Positions 27,079-35,959 of a DNA stretch of 41,086 nt are shown one piece after another. The position numbers and the translations under genes were made by a program. Positions within the stretch are counted from its first letter, which is position 1; each line of letters begins with the position of its first letter. Below the pieces are notes generated by a model. The model saw only the letters and a list, made by a program, of their open reading frames with translations. It made no database searches and had not been told where the DNA came from. The stretch is from an uncultured Burkholderiales bacterium. Its GTDB lineage: Bacteria > Pseudomonadota > Gammaproteobacteria > Burkholderiales > Burkholderiaceae_C. The DNA lies in contig CAIQBO010000055.1 in assembly GCA_903870145.1 (NCBI GenBank), forward strand, positions 1-41,086. The letters are read 5' to 3'.

Positions 27079-28338
27079 GTGGCCCATTCATTCTTTCGAC
27101 TCTGCACTGCCTACGTCGTCATGATCATGCTGCTGCTGGGTCAGCGCTTTGCGCAGGCCCAAAATGTCATCACCGTGGCGGCCTACCCTGCGGTGGACAG
27201 CATTGTCAAATCAGCACTGCCGGCTTGGAAAAAAACCCATCCCAACGTCGAAGTCAAGATCATCAGCCGCGCCTATGCCGATCACCATACTGCAATGACC
27301 ACTGCGCTGGCGACCTCGTCTGAGCCGCCCGACGTGATGGTTTTGGAGTACAGCTATGTTGCACGGTTTGCCACGGGCGGTGGGCTTGAAGATTTGGGGT
27401 CGTCCGCTTATGGACTGCAAAACCATGATGGGAAGTTTGTGCCATTTGCCTTGCAACAAGCCATGTCACCCAAAGGCCAATGGGTTGCGGTGCCTGCAGA
27501 CATTGGGCCCGGCACGTTGTTGTACCGAAAAGATTTGCTGGAAAAAGCCGGGCTTGAAGAATCAAACTTGACCCGCTCATGGGACAGCTACATCAGCGCT
27601 GGCTTGACCTTGAAAAAACACACTGGCGCCTACCTGATTGCGCATGCCCGAGACATCAAAGACCTGATCATTCGAAGCAAAGGCAAGCCCACAGAAGGTC
27701 TGTACTTTGATTCTCAAAACAAAGTGCTGGTCGACAGCGATCGATTTGTGAAAGCATTTGAGCTGGCCAAACAAATCCGAGACAACAAACTCGATGCCAA
27801 GGTCGCCTCCTGGTCCAACGAATGGGCCGAAGGTTTTCGCCGTGGCCATGTGGCCACGCAAATGTCTGGGGCTTGGCTGGCCGGCCATTTGAACAATTGG
27901 CTGGCGCCCGCCACAACCGGCATGTGGCGCGCCGCACAACTGCCGGAAAACACCTGGGCAGCTTGGGGCGGCAGTTTTTATGCCATTCCCAAAGGCGCTA
28001 AAAATAAAAAACTCGCTTGGGAGTTGATACAGCTCATGACCTTGGATCCAGCACAGCAATTGAGTGCCTTCAAATCACAAGACGCATTTCCAGCTTTGAT
28101 CAGCGTGCACGACGACCCGTTTCTACAGCAGCCCATTGAGTTTTTAGGTGGCCAAAAAGCGCGGCTTTTATGGCGTGAGTCTGCTCGAAACATCCAAGCC
28201 ACGCAAGTTCACAAACTTGACCCTTTCGCAGAGGAAGTGGTCAACACAGAGTTGGACAAAGTTTTAGACCAAGGCAAAGACATTCGCCTGGCTTTGAAAG
28301 ATGCCCAAAAGTTGCTGGAGCGCCGAGCGCGGCGTTGA
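27079..28338 (+). CDS. ABC sugar transporter, periplasmic solute-binding protein
   Basis: This 419-residue family-1 extracellular solute-binding protein has a signal peptide ending near FAQA-QN at about residue 28. The mature part begins VITVAAYPAVDSIVKSALPAWKKTHPNVEVKII, and has the typical PPDVMVLEYSYVARFATGG and FYAIPKGAKNKKLAWELIQLMT. No lipobox is present, so it is a soluble periplasmic protein. It probably binds beta-glucan oligosaccharides, inferred from context. GTG 27079 has AGG eight bases upstream; TTG 27076 is also possible. It is the first gene of the operon, under operator O1. Confidence 0.9.
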   Translation: MAHSFFRLCTAYVVMIMLLLGQRFAQAQNVITVAAYPAVDSIVKSALPAWKKTHPNVEVKIISRAYADHHTAMTTALATSSEPPDVMVLEYSYVARFATGGGLEDLGSSAYGLQNHDGKFVPFALQQAMSPKGQWVAVPADIGPGTLLYRKDLLEKAGLEESNLTRSWDSYISAGLTLKKHTGAYLIAHARDIKDLIIRSKGKPTEGLYFDSQNKVLVDSDRFVKAFELAKQIRDNKLDAKVASWSNEWAEGFRRGHVATQMSGAWLAGHLNNWLAPATTGMWRAAQLPENTWAAWGGSFYAIPKGAKNKKLAWELIQLMTLDPAQQLSAFKSQDAFPALISVHDDPFLQQPIEFLGGQKARLLWRESARNIQATQVHKLDPFAEEVVNTELDKVLDQGKDIRLALKDAQKLLERRARR

Positions 28339-28339
28339 A

Positions 28340-29302
28340 ATGATGCGACCCACACAGTCCACTGATTTGAAAAAAATAGCCAACTTGCGTCTTACGCCCA
28401 ACCAGGTTCCTTATGTTTTGCTGGCACCTTTTATTCTGCTTTTTTTAATTTTTGGTTTGTTTCCACTGTGCTTTTCATTGTTTCTTGCGTTTCAAACTTG
28501 GGAGCCAACTTCGGGCTTGGCAACGATGCAATTTGTAGGTTTAGAAAATTTTATTTTCACACTGGAAGACGAGTGGTTTTGGAAATCTCTTCAAAACACT
28601 TTTTGGCTCGCCCTGGTCTCTGGTTTGCCGCAACACCTGATCGCCATTCCACTGGCATGCGTGATCCATGCGTCATTCAAGCGAACGCGCAACGCCGTTG
28701 TAGGCGCCTACTTTTTACCCTACATCACCTCGACTGTGGCCATTGCCATGATGTTCAGCACCTTGTTCTCAACCGACTATGGGCTGATCAACCAAGCGCT
28801 TTCCTTGGTTTCTCAGCTGCCCTTTGTCGGTGAGCTGTTCCCCAATCAAGCTACCGACTGGTTGGGCCGCGCACAAAACATCAAACCAGCCATTGCCACT
28901 GTGGTGTTTTGGCGCTATGTCGGCTTTAACACGGTCTTGTATTTGGCTGCACTGCAAACTATTCCAAAGTACATGTACGAGGCCGCCACCATGGACGGGG
29001 CCAATCGCTGGCAACAGTTTTGGTACATCACGCTGCCCAACCTCAAGCCCATGATTTATTTTGGCGTGACATTGAGCCTGATTGGTGGATTGCAACTGTT
29101 TGAAGAGCCCTTCATTCTCACCAACGGCACTGGGGGGACCGATCAATCAGGCATGACCACGGCCATGTACATGTACCGAACGGCTTTTGAATTCAATGAT
29201 TTCGGTACTGCCAGTGCCTTATCGTGGTTGCTGTTTTTGTGCGTTGCCCTACTCACGTGGCTGACCAACTGCGCCTTCAAATCCAGGGGTGGTTCAGCAT
29301 GA
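28340..29302 (+). CDS. ABC sugar transporter, permease 1 (MalF-type)
   Basis: This is a 320-residue inner membrane permease with about six membrane spans. The EAA loop that docks the ATPase is visible as YEAATMDGANRWQQFWYITLPNLKP. A start at ATG 28340 lies one base after the binding-protein stop; ATG 28343 is adjacent. Its stop overlaps permease 2 by four bases (ATGA at 29299-29302). It forms the translocation channel with permease 2. Confidence 0.92.
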   Translation: MMRPTQSTDLKKIANLRLTPNQVPYVLLAPFILLFLIFGLFPLCFSLFLAFQTWEPTSGLATMQFVGLENFIFTLEDEWFWKSLQNTFWLALVSGLPQHLIAIPLACVIHASFKRTRNAVVGAYFLPYITSTVAIAMMFSTLFSTDYGLINQALSLVSQLPFVGELFPNQATDWLGRAQNIKPAIATVVFWRYVGFNTVLYLAALQTIPKYMYEAATMDGANRWQQFWYITLPNLKPMIYFGVTLSLIGGLQLFEEPFILTNGTGGTDQSGMTTAMYMYRTAFEFNDFGTASALSWLLFLCVALLTWLTNCAFKSRGGSA

Positions 29303-30126
29303 GCGCATCCAAAACTTCGAAGCTCAGCGCCTACTTGATTGTCGGTCTGGGCGGCTTGATCATGCTGGCGCCTTTCTACTTCATGTTTGTGTTTGCCACG
29401 CACACTCGCGTCGAAATTTTCAATCTTCCGCCGCCTTTGCTGCCGGGTTCTGCATTCTTCGAAAACCTGAAAATTTTGACTGACAAGATACCTTTCTGGC
29501 ACAGCCTGGGGCTAAGCTTGTATGTTGCCTTGGCCTCGACTGCGCTGACTTTGGTATTTTGCTCCATGGGCGGTTACGCCTTCGCCATGTTTGAGTTCAA
29601 ATTCAAAAAGGCGCTGTTCGCATTGGTCATGGGCACCATGCTGATCCCCTCATTTTTAAGCATGATTCCCAGCTTCATGATCATGGACGCACTGGGCTGG
29701 ATAGATCAACCTCGAGCGCTGTTCATACCCGGCGCAGCCAGCGCATTTGGTATTTTTTTGATGCGCCAATTCGTCAGTGCTTGCATCCCCAAAGAAATGC
29801 TCGAGGCCGCACGCATGGATGGTTGCTCAGAGTTAGGCATTTACGCCCGCATTGTTTTGCCGCTGCTCAAACCCGCCATGGGCACCCTGGGCCTGATCAC
29901 GTTCATCGCGTCTTGGAACAATTTCATTGGCCCCTTGGTGGTCATGCGCACGCCTGAAATGTACACACTGCCGCTTGCCCTGCGCAGCATGCAAAGCCCC
30001 GTGAACACTGAATGGGGAGCGCTCATGACGGGCTCTGCCATTGCCACTTTGCCCTTGCTCGTGCTGTTTGCTTTTTCTTCCAAACGGCTTATTGACGGTC
30101 TGACCACTGGTGCTGTCAAAGAATAA
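29299..30126 (+). CDS. ABC sugar transporter, permease 2 (MalG-type)
   Basis: This is a 275-residue inner membrane permease with about six spans and the EAA loop LEAARMDGCSELGIYARIVLPLLKP. It belongs to the carbohydrate uptake CUT1 type that works as a heterodimer with MalF-like partners. The start at 29299 is fixed by the ATGA overlap with permease 1. The GH1 gene follows after about 30 bases. Confidence 0.92.
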   Translation: MSASKTSKLSAYLIVGLGGLIMLAPFYFMFVFATHTRVEIFNLPPPLLPGSAFFENLKILTDKIPFWHSLGLSLYVALASTALTLVFCSMGGYAFAMFEFKFKKALFALVMGTMLIPSFLSMIPSFMIMDALGWIDQPRALFIPGAASAFGIFLMRQFVSACIPKEMLEAARMDGCSELGIYARIVLPLLKPAMGTLGLITFIASWNNFIGPLVVMRTPEMYTLPLALRSMQSPVNTEWGALMTGSAIATLPLLVLFAFSSKRLIDGLTTGAVKE

Positions 30127-30157
30127 TTTTTACAAACCCTGCCAAAGCCCGCCAACC

Positions 30158-31564
30158 ATGACTGACTTGCAAGTTTCTTCTATGCCGCAAAATTTTCCGC
30201 CTGATTTTGTTTGGGGTGTCGCCACCAGCGCCTTTCAGATTGAAGGCGGCGCGCAGCTCGATGGAAAAGGCCCCTCCATTTGGGATCGCTTTTGCCAGCA
30301 ACCCCATGTCATCGCTGATGCCAGTCATGGCCTGGTTGCTTGCGACCATTACCATCGTTGGCAAGACGATGTGAAAATGATTCATGGCCTGGGCGTTGAT
30401 GCCTACCGTTTCTCCATTTCTTGGCCACGCGTTCAACCGCTTGGACAAGGTGCTTGGAACACCCAGGGCTTGGATTTTTATGACCGCTTGGTTGACGCTC
30501 TTTTGGCCCACAACGTGAGCCCATCGGTGACCTTGAACCACTGGGACTTGCCAGATGCTTTGCAACAAACTGGGGGCTGGGCCAACCGGGAAACAGTTCA
30601 TCATTTTGTGGAATACGCACAAGGCGTGGCCCGGCGCATTGGCGACAGGGTCAGCGCATTGACAACACACAACGAGCCCTGGGTCGTGGCCCATTTAGGT
30701 CATGAATCGGGCATTTTTGCGCCAGGCATCAAGAACCGTGCAACGGCATCACAAGTCTCCCACCACCTGCTGCTCAGCCATGGACTTGCGCTGCAAGCCT
30801 TGCGCGCTGATCGGCAGCAAGCGCAACTGGGCATTGTTTTGAATTTGGCACCCATGCACCCGGCCACAGATTCCGCCGAGGACCAAGCCAAAACCAAATT
30901 GGAAGATGGCCTGCTGCTGCGTTGGTATCTGGACCCTATTTTCAATGGCGCTTATCCTGAGGACGTATTGGAACACTTGGGCCGCGATGCGCCACAGATT
31001 CAATCCGGTGATCTGGCCGCCATCGGCCAGACTCTTGACTTCTTGGGCGTGAATTACTACTCGCGCTCTGTCGTCAGTGCAAAAGGCACTTGGGATGTCA
31101 AGCAAAGTGGACTTCCTTTGACCGACATGTCGTGGGAGGTTTACCCCCAAGGCTTGACAGAGTTGCTGCTTCGCCTGAAAAAAGATTACCCCGTTCCACC
31201 CATCGTCATCACAGAAAATGGCGCCGCCTTTGTCGATGACTTCCAAAATGGGCGCATCAAGGACACTCAACGCACTTCGTACCTGCGTCAGCACATTGCC
31301 GCCGTCTCCAGTGCCATGAAGCAAGGCGTGCCCGTTGTCGGTTACATGGTTTGGAGTTTGATGGACAATTTTGAATGGGCCAGCGGCTATGCGAAACGTT
31401 TTGGCATTGTGCATGTTGACTATGAAACTCAGCAAAGAACACTCAAAGACAGCGCCATTTGGTATCGAGAATTTTTGACTGCACAAAAAGCTCAAAGAAA
31501 CTTGGACAGGCCTGCAGAAAAATCTCTGGCTGCAGAGAAACAAACGGCTACTGGAGATCGTTGA
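30158..31564 (+). CDS. Beta-glucosidase, glycoside hydrolase family 1
   Basis: This is a 468-residue GH1 retaining beta-glucosidase, cytoplasmic because no signal peptide is present. The acid/base is Glu173 in THNEPW and the nucleophile is Glu353 in ITENG; FPPDFVWGVATSAFQIEGG is the classical GH1 start. It likely cleaves imported beta-1,3-linked oligosaccharides or laminaribiose to glucose. ATG 30158 is chosen without a clear Shine-Dalgarno; ATG 30182 is the alternative. The last 20 residues are a charged tail. It is embedded between permease 2 and the ATPase. Confidence 0.93.
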   Translation: MTDLQVSSMPQNFPPDFVWGVATSAFQIEGGAQLDGKGPSIWDRFCQQPHVIADASHGLVACDHYHRWQDDVKMIHGLGVDAYRFSISWPRVQPLGQGAWNTQGLDFYDRLVDALLAHNVSPSVTLNHWDLPDALQQTGGWANRETVHHFVEYAQGVARRIGDRVSALTTHNEPWVVAHLGHESGIFAPGIKNRATASQVSHHLLLSHGLALQALRADRQQAQLGIVLNLAPMHPATDSAEDQAKTKLEDGLLLRWYLDPIFNGAYPEDVLEHLGRDAPQIQSGDLAAIGQTLDFLGVNYYSRSVVSAKGTWDVKQSGLPLTDMSWEVYPQGLTELLLRLKKDYPVPPIVITENGAAFVDDFQNGRIKDTQRTSYLRQHIAAVSSAMKQGVPVVGYMVWSLMDNFEWASGYAKRFGIVHVDYETQQRTLKDSAIWYREFLTAQKAQRNLDRPAEKSLAAEKQTATGDR

Positions 31565-31565
31565 T

Positions 31566-32621
31566 ATGGGACACGTCTCATTGCGCGCCATACACAAACA
31601 ATACGACCAGCAAGAGGTCATTCGTGGCCTTGACCTGGAAGTCCATGACGGTGAGTTTCTTGTCTTTGTAGGCCCTTCAGGTTGCGGCAAATCCACCACA
31701 CTTCGCATGATTGCGGGCTTGGAGAGCATCACATCGGGCGAGCTTTTGATTGACGGGTTAGAGGCCACGCACATTCACCCTGCCCAGCGCGGCGTGGCCA
31801 TGGTGTTTCAAAGTTATGCGCTTTACCCGCACATGACCGTTGGTCAGAACATGGCCTTTTCGTTGAAGATGGCAGGAGTGAGCAAAGCCGAGCAGGACAA
31901 ACAAGTGCGCCGCGCCGCTGAGGTTTTGCGCATCGATCACATGCTCGAGCGCTTGCCCAAAGAACTCTCAGGCGGTGAACGTCAACGCGTGGCCATCGGG
32001 CGCGCTATCGTGCGCAAGCCCAAAGTTTTTTTGTTTGACGAGCCCTTGTCTAACCTGGATGCTGCTTTGCGAGTGAACATGCGCATCGAGTTGTCAAGGC
32101 TTCACAAAGAGCTTGGCACCACCATGATTTATGTCACGCACGATCAGGTCGAGGCCATGACCATGGGCAGCCGCATTGCTGTATTCAATCAAGGCCGTAT
32201 CGAACAACTGGGGGCTCCCATGGCTTTGTACCAGCAACCGGTCAATGAGTTTGTGGCGTCTTTTTTGGGTTCGCCCCGAATTAATTTGATTGACGCGCCA
32301 GACGTCCATACAGGCCCTGCACAGGTGCGTGCTTGGTGGCAAACGCTGATCGCGCCGCTTGCGCATGTGCCGCATCGCATTGGCATTCGACCTGAACATT
32401 TGCTGCTGACAGAACCCAGTGCCGGTTTGCCTGCCACCATTGTGCTTGCAGAGCACTTAGGCGATTCATCGATTTACTACTGCCAAGTTGAAGGTTTGCC
32501 AGGCTTGCTCAATGCCAAGCTCAGTCAAGCCCCTGGCCTGAAGGCCGGCGATCAAGTGGGTTTGCAAGTTCAAGCACAAGGCCTGCTTGCCTTTGATGCC
32601 CTGGGCAAGTGCATGCATTGA
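31566..32621 (+). CDS. ABC sugar transporter, ATP-binding protein (MsmX/UgpC-like)
   Basis: This is a 351-residue ATPase of the CUT1 importers. Walker A GPSGCGKST is at 36-44, the Q-loop glutamine at about 82, the signature LSGGE at 134-138, Walker B FLFDE at 155-159, and YVTHDQ supplies the switch His. A C-terminal regulatory TOBE-type domain follows. It begins one base after the GH1 stop. With the binding protein and two permeases it completes a full importer. It is the last gene before the strong terminator. Confidence 0.94.
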   Translation: MGHVSLRAIHKQYDQQEVIRGLDLEVHDGEFLVFVGPSGCGKSTTLRMIAGLESITSGELLIDGLEATHIHPAQRGVAMVFQSYALYPHMTVGQNMAFSLKMAGVSKAEQDKQVRRAAEVLRIDHMLERLPKELSGGERQRVAIGRAIVRKPKVFLFDEPLSNLDAALRVNMRIELSRLHKELGTTMIYVTHDQVEAMTMGSRIAVFNQGRIEQLGAPMALYQQPVNEFVASFLGSPRINLIDAPDVHTGPAQVRAWWQTLIAPLAHVPHRIGIRPEHLLLTEPSAGLPATIVLAEHLGDSSIYYCQVEGLPGLLNAKLSQAPGLKAGDQVGLQVQAQGLLAFDALGKCMH

Positions 32622-32641
32622 GCCGCCGCCCCCAAAAGTTC

Positions 32642-32679
32642 AAGGGGCCTTGACTGGGCGATGCCAGTCAAGGCCCCTT
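32642..32679. terminator. Strong bidirectional terminator between convergent operons
   Basis: A perfect 16-bp stem, AAGGGGCCTTGACTGG paired with CCAGTCAAGGCCCCTT, closes a six-base loop. On the plus strand it is followed by CACTTTTT; on the minus strand the stem runs into GAACTTTT. It lies between the ABC ATPase stop (32621) and the GH17 stop (32687) and can serve both. Confidence 0.85.
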
Positions 32680-32686
32680 CACTTTT

Positions 32687-34447
32687 TCACTTAGACCAAT
32701 ACACGTTGTCAATGTAGAACTTGGTGACATTGCCCAAGTTCGTGGCTTTGCCTGTGTTGGCGTAACGGTCTGCCAACACAAACGGGTTGGTCACACGGGT
32801 CAGGTCGAGTTTGGATTTGGATGGATCGGTCATGCCGTAGGCCATGGCACCTTTGGCAGTGATGGCGCTGATGGGGATCGAGACTGTGTGCCAATTTCCA
32901 TCGTTCACATAACCATAGGTATTGTTAGCCGGGTCAATGCCCAAGTAAACATCGTAGGCGCTGCCTGCTGTCGGAGTGCCAGTGAGGAAACCGACTTCGA
33001 TCATTCCCGGGTAAGTGGTTTTGACGCTGAAATTCAAATACCCTGTTGTCGCGAATTGCGACAAATCGTCAGACGTGGTTGACAACGCGGCAATCATGCC
33101 CCAACCCCAACTGGTGGGCGCAGGCGTGATCTCCATCGACTTAGGCCCATCGCTTGATAGGAAGTTGGCCGTGTTTTCACCGGCATAAGCGGTGGCAGGA
33201 CTGTTCCAACCCACCCACAGAGGTGTCTCGGTCGGACGAACTTCACCCGTGGGGGTGGCATCCGCAAAAATGGTGTAACGGCTGGCTGAAATTGAACCGT
33301 TGCTTTGGGTGGGTATGTAATACACCGCGCTGCTAGCGGTGTAGGCACCAGCCTCCCAAGTGGCGGCAGGATACAGCGACTGCACCACATACCGAGGCTC
33401 ACGGTTCACATTGAACAGGCCCCACTTGTCGTCGGCCAATTTCCAAGGCTCGTCAAATGCTTCGAAGTAAAAAATCGCTTGTGGTTTTACCTTGCTGGAA
33501 GAAGACAGCCAAGTCGTCAAGCGGTCAAAGTACATCTTTTGATTGACGGGATGGGCGCGGTACTGCTCGCCACCCGACGCCACCGCTTTCCAGCCAGTCT
33601 CGCCCACAACAATGGGCATGGTGTTCAAGCCAATGCTGTCCATGTAAGCACGCACGGCAGCAAAATCACTCTGCGCGGAGCCGATGGCGGCGTCCATCAT
33701 GGTCGCCGCACGCGCAGACGCTGCCACCTGGCTTTGTTGCCAGTTCCATTTGTTGGCGTCATACACACTGTCGGCCAAAGGGTAGGTGTGCATGGCCACA
33801 AAATCGATGGCATTCAAAACAGTTTTAGGATCTTGATTGCCCGTGGCCATGGCAAAGAACGCCCAATTGTCATCGGTCGTGACGGGTTGCGTGACTTGAC
33901 TGCGAACCGATTTGATGTACTTCACCATGTCAGCCGGCGTGACTTTGTTGAACGACCAACTGACCATGGTCTCGTTGCCCACGCTGAGCGCCAGCACAGT
34001 GCCGCGGTAAGTGTTGGCCAATGCCACAGCACGTGCAATTTCAGCATTGTTGGCAGCGTCTTGGCCCGATGCGATCCAAACGCCCAGCATCACCTTCATG
34101 TTGAGGTTGTTGGAGACAATGGTTTGAAGCACCAGTTTGGCAACCCGATCGGAGCTGTCAAACAATCGAATCAGTGTGAAACCACCATCAGACAGCAGCT
34201 GCAGGTCCTGCAGCACGCGGTCTGGAGTGATAATTTCGGTGTCCCGGTTGGCGCTTCTAAAAGGCGAGTACGAAACCGCTTTGCGGCTGCCAAAGTCGGC
34301 ACTCAAAGCGCGCAATTCAACGCCGTTGGGAGGCACCACCCCGCCGCCGCCGCAGGAGGCCAAGGACAAAGCCAAAAATGCCGACAAAGTTACCAAGAGG
34401 CAACGCGCAATCAAAGAGGACATGGTGTTTTGCTTAACTTGTTTCAT
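32687..34447 (-). CDS. GH17-type beta-1,3-glucanase lipoprotein
   Basis: This 586-residue protein has a lipoprotein signal peptide (lipobox LASC, lipidated Cys32) and then a Gly stretch. Residues about 45-365 form a GH17 TIM barrel: the acid/base is E159 in SVGNET, the nucleophile is E283 in VVGETGW, and IFYFEAFDEPWK (about 325-336) is a family hallmark. Residues about 400-586 look like a beta-sandwich carbohydrate-binding module ending KFYIDNVYWS. It would cut beta-1,3-glucan at the cell envelope. ATG 34447 has GAGGA well placed; the frame extends to 34546. It is 19 bases after the porin and shares its operon. Confidence 0.9.
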   Translation of the reverse strand: MKQVKQNTMSSLIARCLLVTLSAFLALSLASCGGGGVVPPNGVELRALSADFGSRKAVSYSPFRSANRDTEIITPDRVLQDLQLLSDGGFTLIRLFDSSDRVAKLVLQTIVSNNLNMKVMLGVWIASGQDAANNAEIARAVALANTYRGTVLALSVGNETMVSWSFNKVTPADMVKYIKSVRSQVTQPVTTDDNWAFFAMATGNQDPKTVLNAIDFVAMHTYPLADSVYDANKWNWQQSQVAASARAATMMDAAIGSAQSDFAAVRAYMDSIGLNTMPIVVGETGWKAVASGGEQYRAHPVNQKMYFDRLTTWLSSSSKVKPQAIFYFEAFDEPWKLADDKWGLFNVNREPRYVVQSLYPAATWEAGAYTASSAVYYIPTQSNGSISASRYTIFADATPTGEVRPTETPLWVGWNSPATAYAGENTANFLSSDGPKSMEITPAPTSWGWGMIAALSTTSDDLSQFATTGYLNFSVKTTYPGMIEVGFLTGTPTAGSAYDVYLGIDPANNTYGYVNDGNWHTVSIPISAITAKGAMAYGMTDPSKSKLDLTRVTNPFVLADRYANTGKATNLGNVTKFYIDNVYWSK

Positions 34448-34466
34448 GAAAGTGTTCCTCTTCAAT

Positions 34467-35771
34467 TTAGAACACGTAAACCGCACCGAGGCCAGCCCAG
34501 TTACCCGAACGGGTGACTCGCGAATCCACGTTGGTGAATGCCGCATTGCCAGGCATGGACATGGGCGAGAGACCTAAACGTGCAAAGCGAATTTGACCAG
34601 CCATGCCGTAAATTTGAAAGCCGGGTGATACCTCATAGGTCAACCCTAAGGTGTTGACCAGCGCTGAGTTAAGTTGCCCGCGATCGCTCGGATTGTCCGT
34701 TTTGGCCTGACCCAAATAGACCAGCCCAGTGCTGCCGGTCCACTTGCCCATGCGGTAACGTGCGCCCAACATCATGTCGTTGGATGAGGCTGCATAACCT
34801 GGGTTGCTCACCCCATTGCGCTGGCCGCCCCAGTCTACGTTGAACATGTTGTTCCACTGGGCCTGAATGCCCGGCTGGAGGATGACCGCATTGGCCCCAC
34901 TCCAGCGATTGGCCCGCACGCCGCCTGAGACTTCGATGCGTGCGTCAACTTGGTAGCGTGCCATCAACATGGCAATAGACTGGCTTGCGTCGCTCAATTT
35001 ACTGTCGTCTGCTGTTGAATAGGACAAGCTGGTAAAGGGCCCGTGGCTCCAAGCTTGTGGGTTGCCATTGCGGCCATCTTGGTACATGAAGTCCATGACC
35101 AAATCACCCTTGTGGTACTGCGCAAAAATCTCTAAAAAATGTGGTTTGTGAATTTTGAAATCGCGGCTTCCTTGGTCATAGGTGGCCTCCAGCACCAAGT
35201 CCCCTTGTGCGACATCCAAGGGGCGCGAGGTATAGCGCAAGGCCTGTGTCATCAGGCCATAACCCGCGCCGCTGGAGCCCCAGACATCGGCCACACCGAT
35301 GTTCGTGCCATAAGGGTAGTCGGCAATGCTCCAAGCCCGTGTGGTCATGGCCCCCATGCGCACACTGCCATACTCTTCGTGGCTGAGTGCGATATTTCTT
35401 TCATACCAAAAACCAGCGATGTCGGTGGCGTTGTCTCGCCAGCGCTGACTGAGTAAAGCATTGAGTTTGAAGCCGTTGCCCAAATCATATTTGGCGCCCA
35501 ACCAGGGTTGAACCAAGGTCACATGCGTGTTGCTGGTGCCGTAGGGCCGCCCTGGCACCAAGGCATCGGCCCACTGGCGCTGCTTGTCTTCTGTGGGGTA
35601 TTGCTGGCAATCAGGGCAATGGTTGCTGCCGCGTTGCACTTCAGCCTTGGCAAACCCGGTCAAGCTGAACATGCCCTCAGGGCCAAAGTCGATGGCCTGA
35701 CTGCTTGCAGCAGCAGACAAAGTCAAGGCCAGTACAACAGATCGCAGTGGTTGAAAATTAATTGGAGTCAT
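34467..35771 (-). CDS. Outer membrane porin-like beta-barrel
   Basis: This 434-residue protein has a signal peptide (cleavage near SSQA-IDFG) and alternating-residue beta strands throughout, ending in the aromatic Val-Phe expected for outer membrane barrels. The sequence contains a CPDC pair near residues 50-55 in an extracellular-type loop. It is not clearly one of the named porin families. Its place in an operon with GH17, and operator O2 at its promoter, suggest it is a glucan-oligosaccharide-specific porin. The start is ATG 35771, 13 bases after the operator. Confidence 0.85.
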   Translation of the reverse strand: MTPINFQPLRSVVLALTLSAAASSQAIDFGPEGMFSLTGFAKAEVQRGSNHCPDCQQYPTEDKQRQWADALVPGRPYGTSNTHVTLVQPWLGAKYDLGNGFKLNALLSQRWRDNATDIAGFWYERNIALSHEEYGSVRMGAMTTRAWSIADYPYGTNIGVADVWGSSGAGYGLMTQALRYTSRPLDVAQGDLVLEATYDQGSRDFKIHKPHFLEIFAQYHKGDLVMDFMYQDGRNGNPQAWSHGPFTSLSYSTADDSKLSDASQSIAMLMARYQVDARIEVSGGVRANRWSGANAVILQPGIQAQWNNMFNVDWGGQRNGVSNPGYAASSNDMMLGARYRMGKWTGSTGLVYLGQAKTDNPSDRGQLNSALVNTLGLTYEVSPGFQIYGMAGQIRFARLGLSPMSMPGNAAFTNVDSRVTRSGNWAGLGAVYVF

Positions 35772-35784
35772 GTTTGGATGTTTC

Positions 35785-35800
35785 TTGAAAGCGCTTTCAA
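35785..35800. promoter_or_regulatory. LacI-type operator O2 (porin-GH17 operon)
   Basis: TTGAAAGCGCTTTCAA is a perfect 16-bp palindrome directly downstream of the -10 box of the porin promoter, so it covers the predicted transcription start and would block initiation when occupied. Confidence 0.85.
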
Positions 35801-35801
35801 A

Positions 35802-35830
35802 ATTCTATTTCAGGGTGTACAGACTGTCAA
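35802..35830 (-). promoter_or_regulatory. Sigma70 promoter of the porin-GH17 operon
   Basis: On the minus strand a consensus -35 TTGACA (35830-35825) and -10 TAGAAT (35807-35802) are separated by exactly 17 bases. This is the best-looking promoter in the window and lies one base from operator O2. Confidence 0.85.
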
Positions 35831-35891
35831 GAGGACTTGCATCTGGTTTACCCTTGCCAGATTGAAATTTACCACGATGGGAAAACCCGAA

Positions 35892-35920
35892 TTGATTTTT
35901 GAAAGCGCTTTCATTACGAT
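35892..35920 (+). promoter_or_regulatory. Promoter of the GH81 gene with an operator in its spacer
   Basis: TTGATT (35892-35897) and TACGAT (35915-35920) are 17 bases apart. Operator O3 fills the spacer between them. The first start codon is 40 bases downstream. The hexamers deviate from consensus, so this is a moderate call. Confidence 0.55.
35900..35913. promoter_or_regulatory. LacI-type operator O3 (GH81 gene)
   Basis: TGAAAGCGCTTTCA, identical to O1, lies between the proposed -35 and -10 of the GH81 gene. It is 99 bases from O2 in the divergent porin-GH81 region; this spacing would also allow looping. Confidence 0.82.
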
Positions 35921-35959
35921 TGCGGATCAACTTCTTCAGCCTTTTGACCTGATATTGCC

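Noticed and set aside
30749..31774. A 341-codon minus-strand frame opposite GH1 and the ABC ATPase.
   Set aside because: It spans the junction of two well-supported genes and has no recognisable domain or ribosome binding site.
33305..34516. A 403-codon open frame on the plus strand opposite the GH17 gene.
   Set aside because: It is antisense to a clear GH17 lipoprotein with catalytic motifs, shows no family features and is rich in His/Arg/Gln as shadows of this GC-skewed coding usually are.
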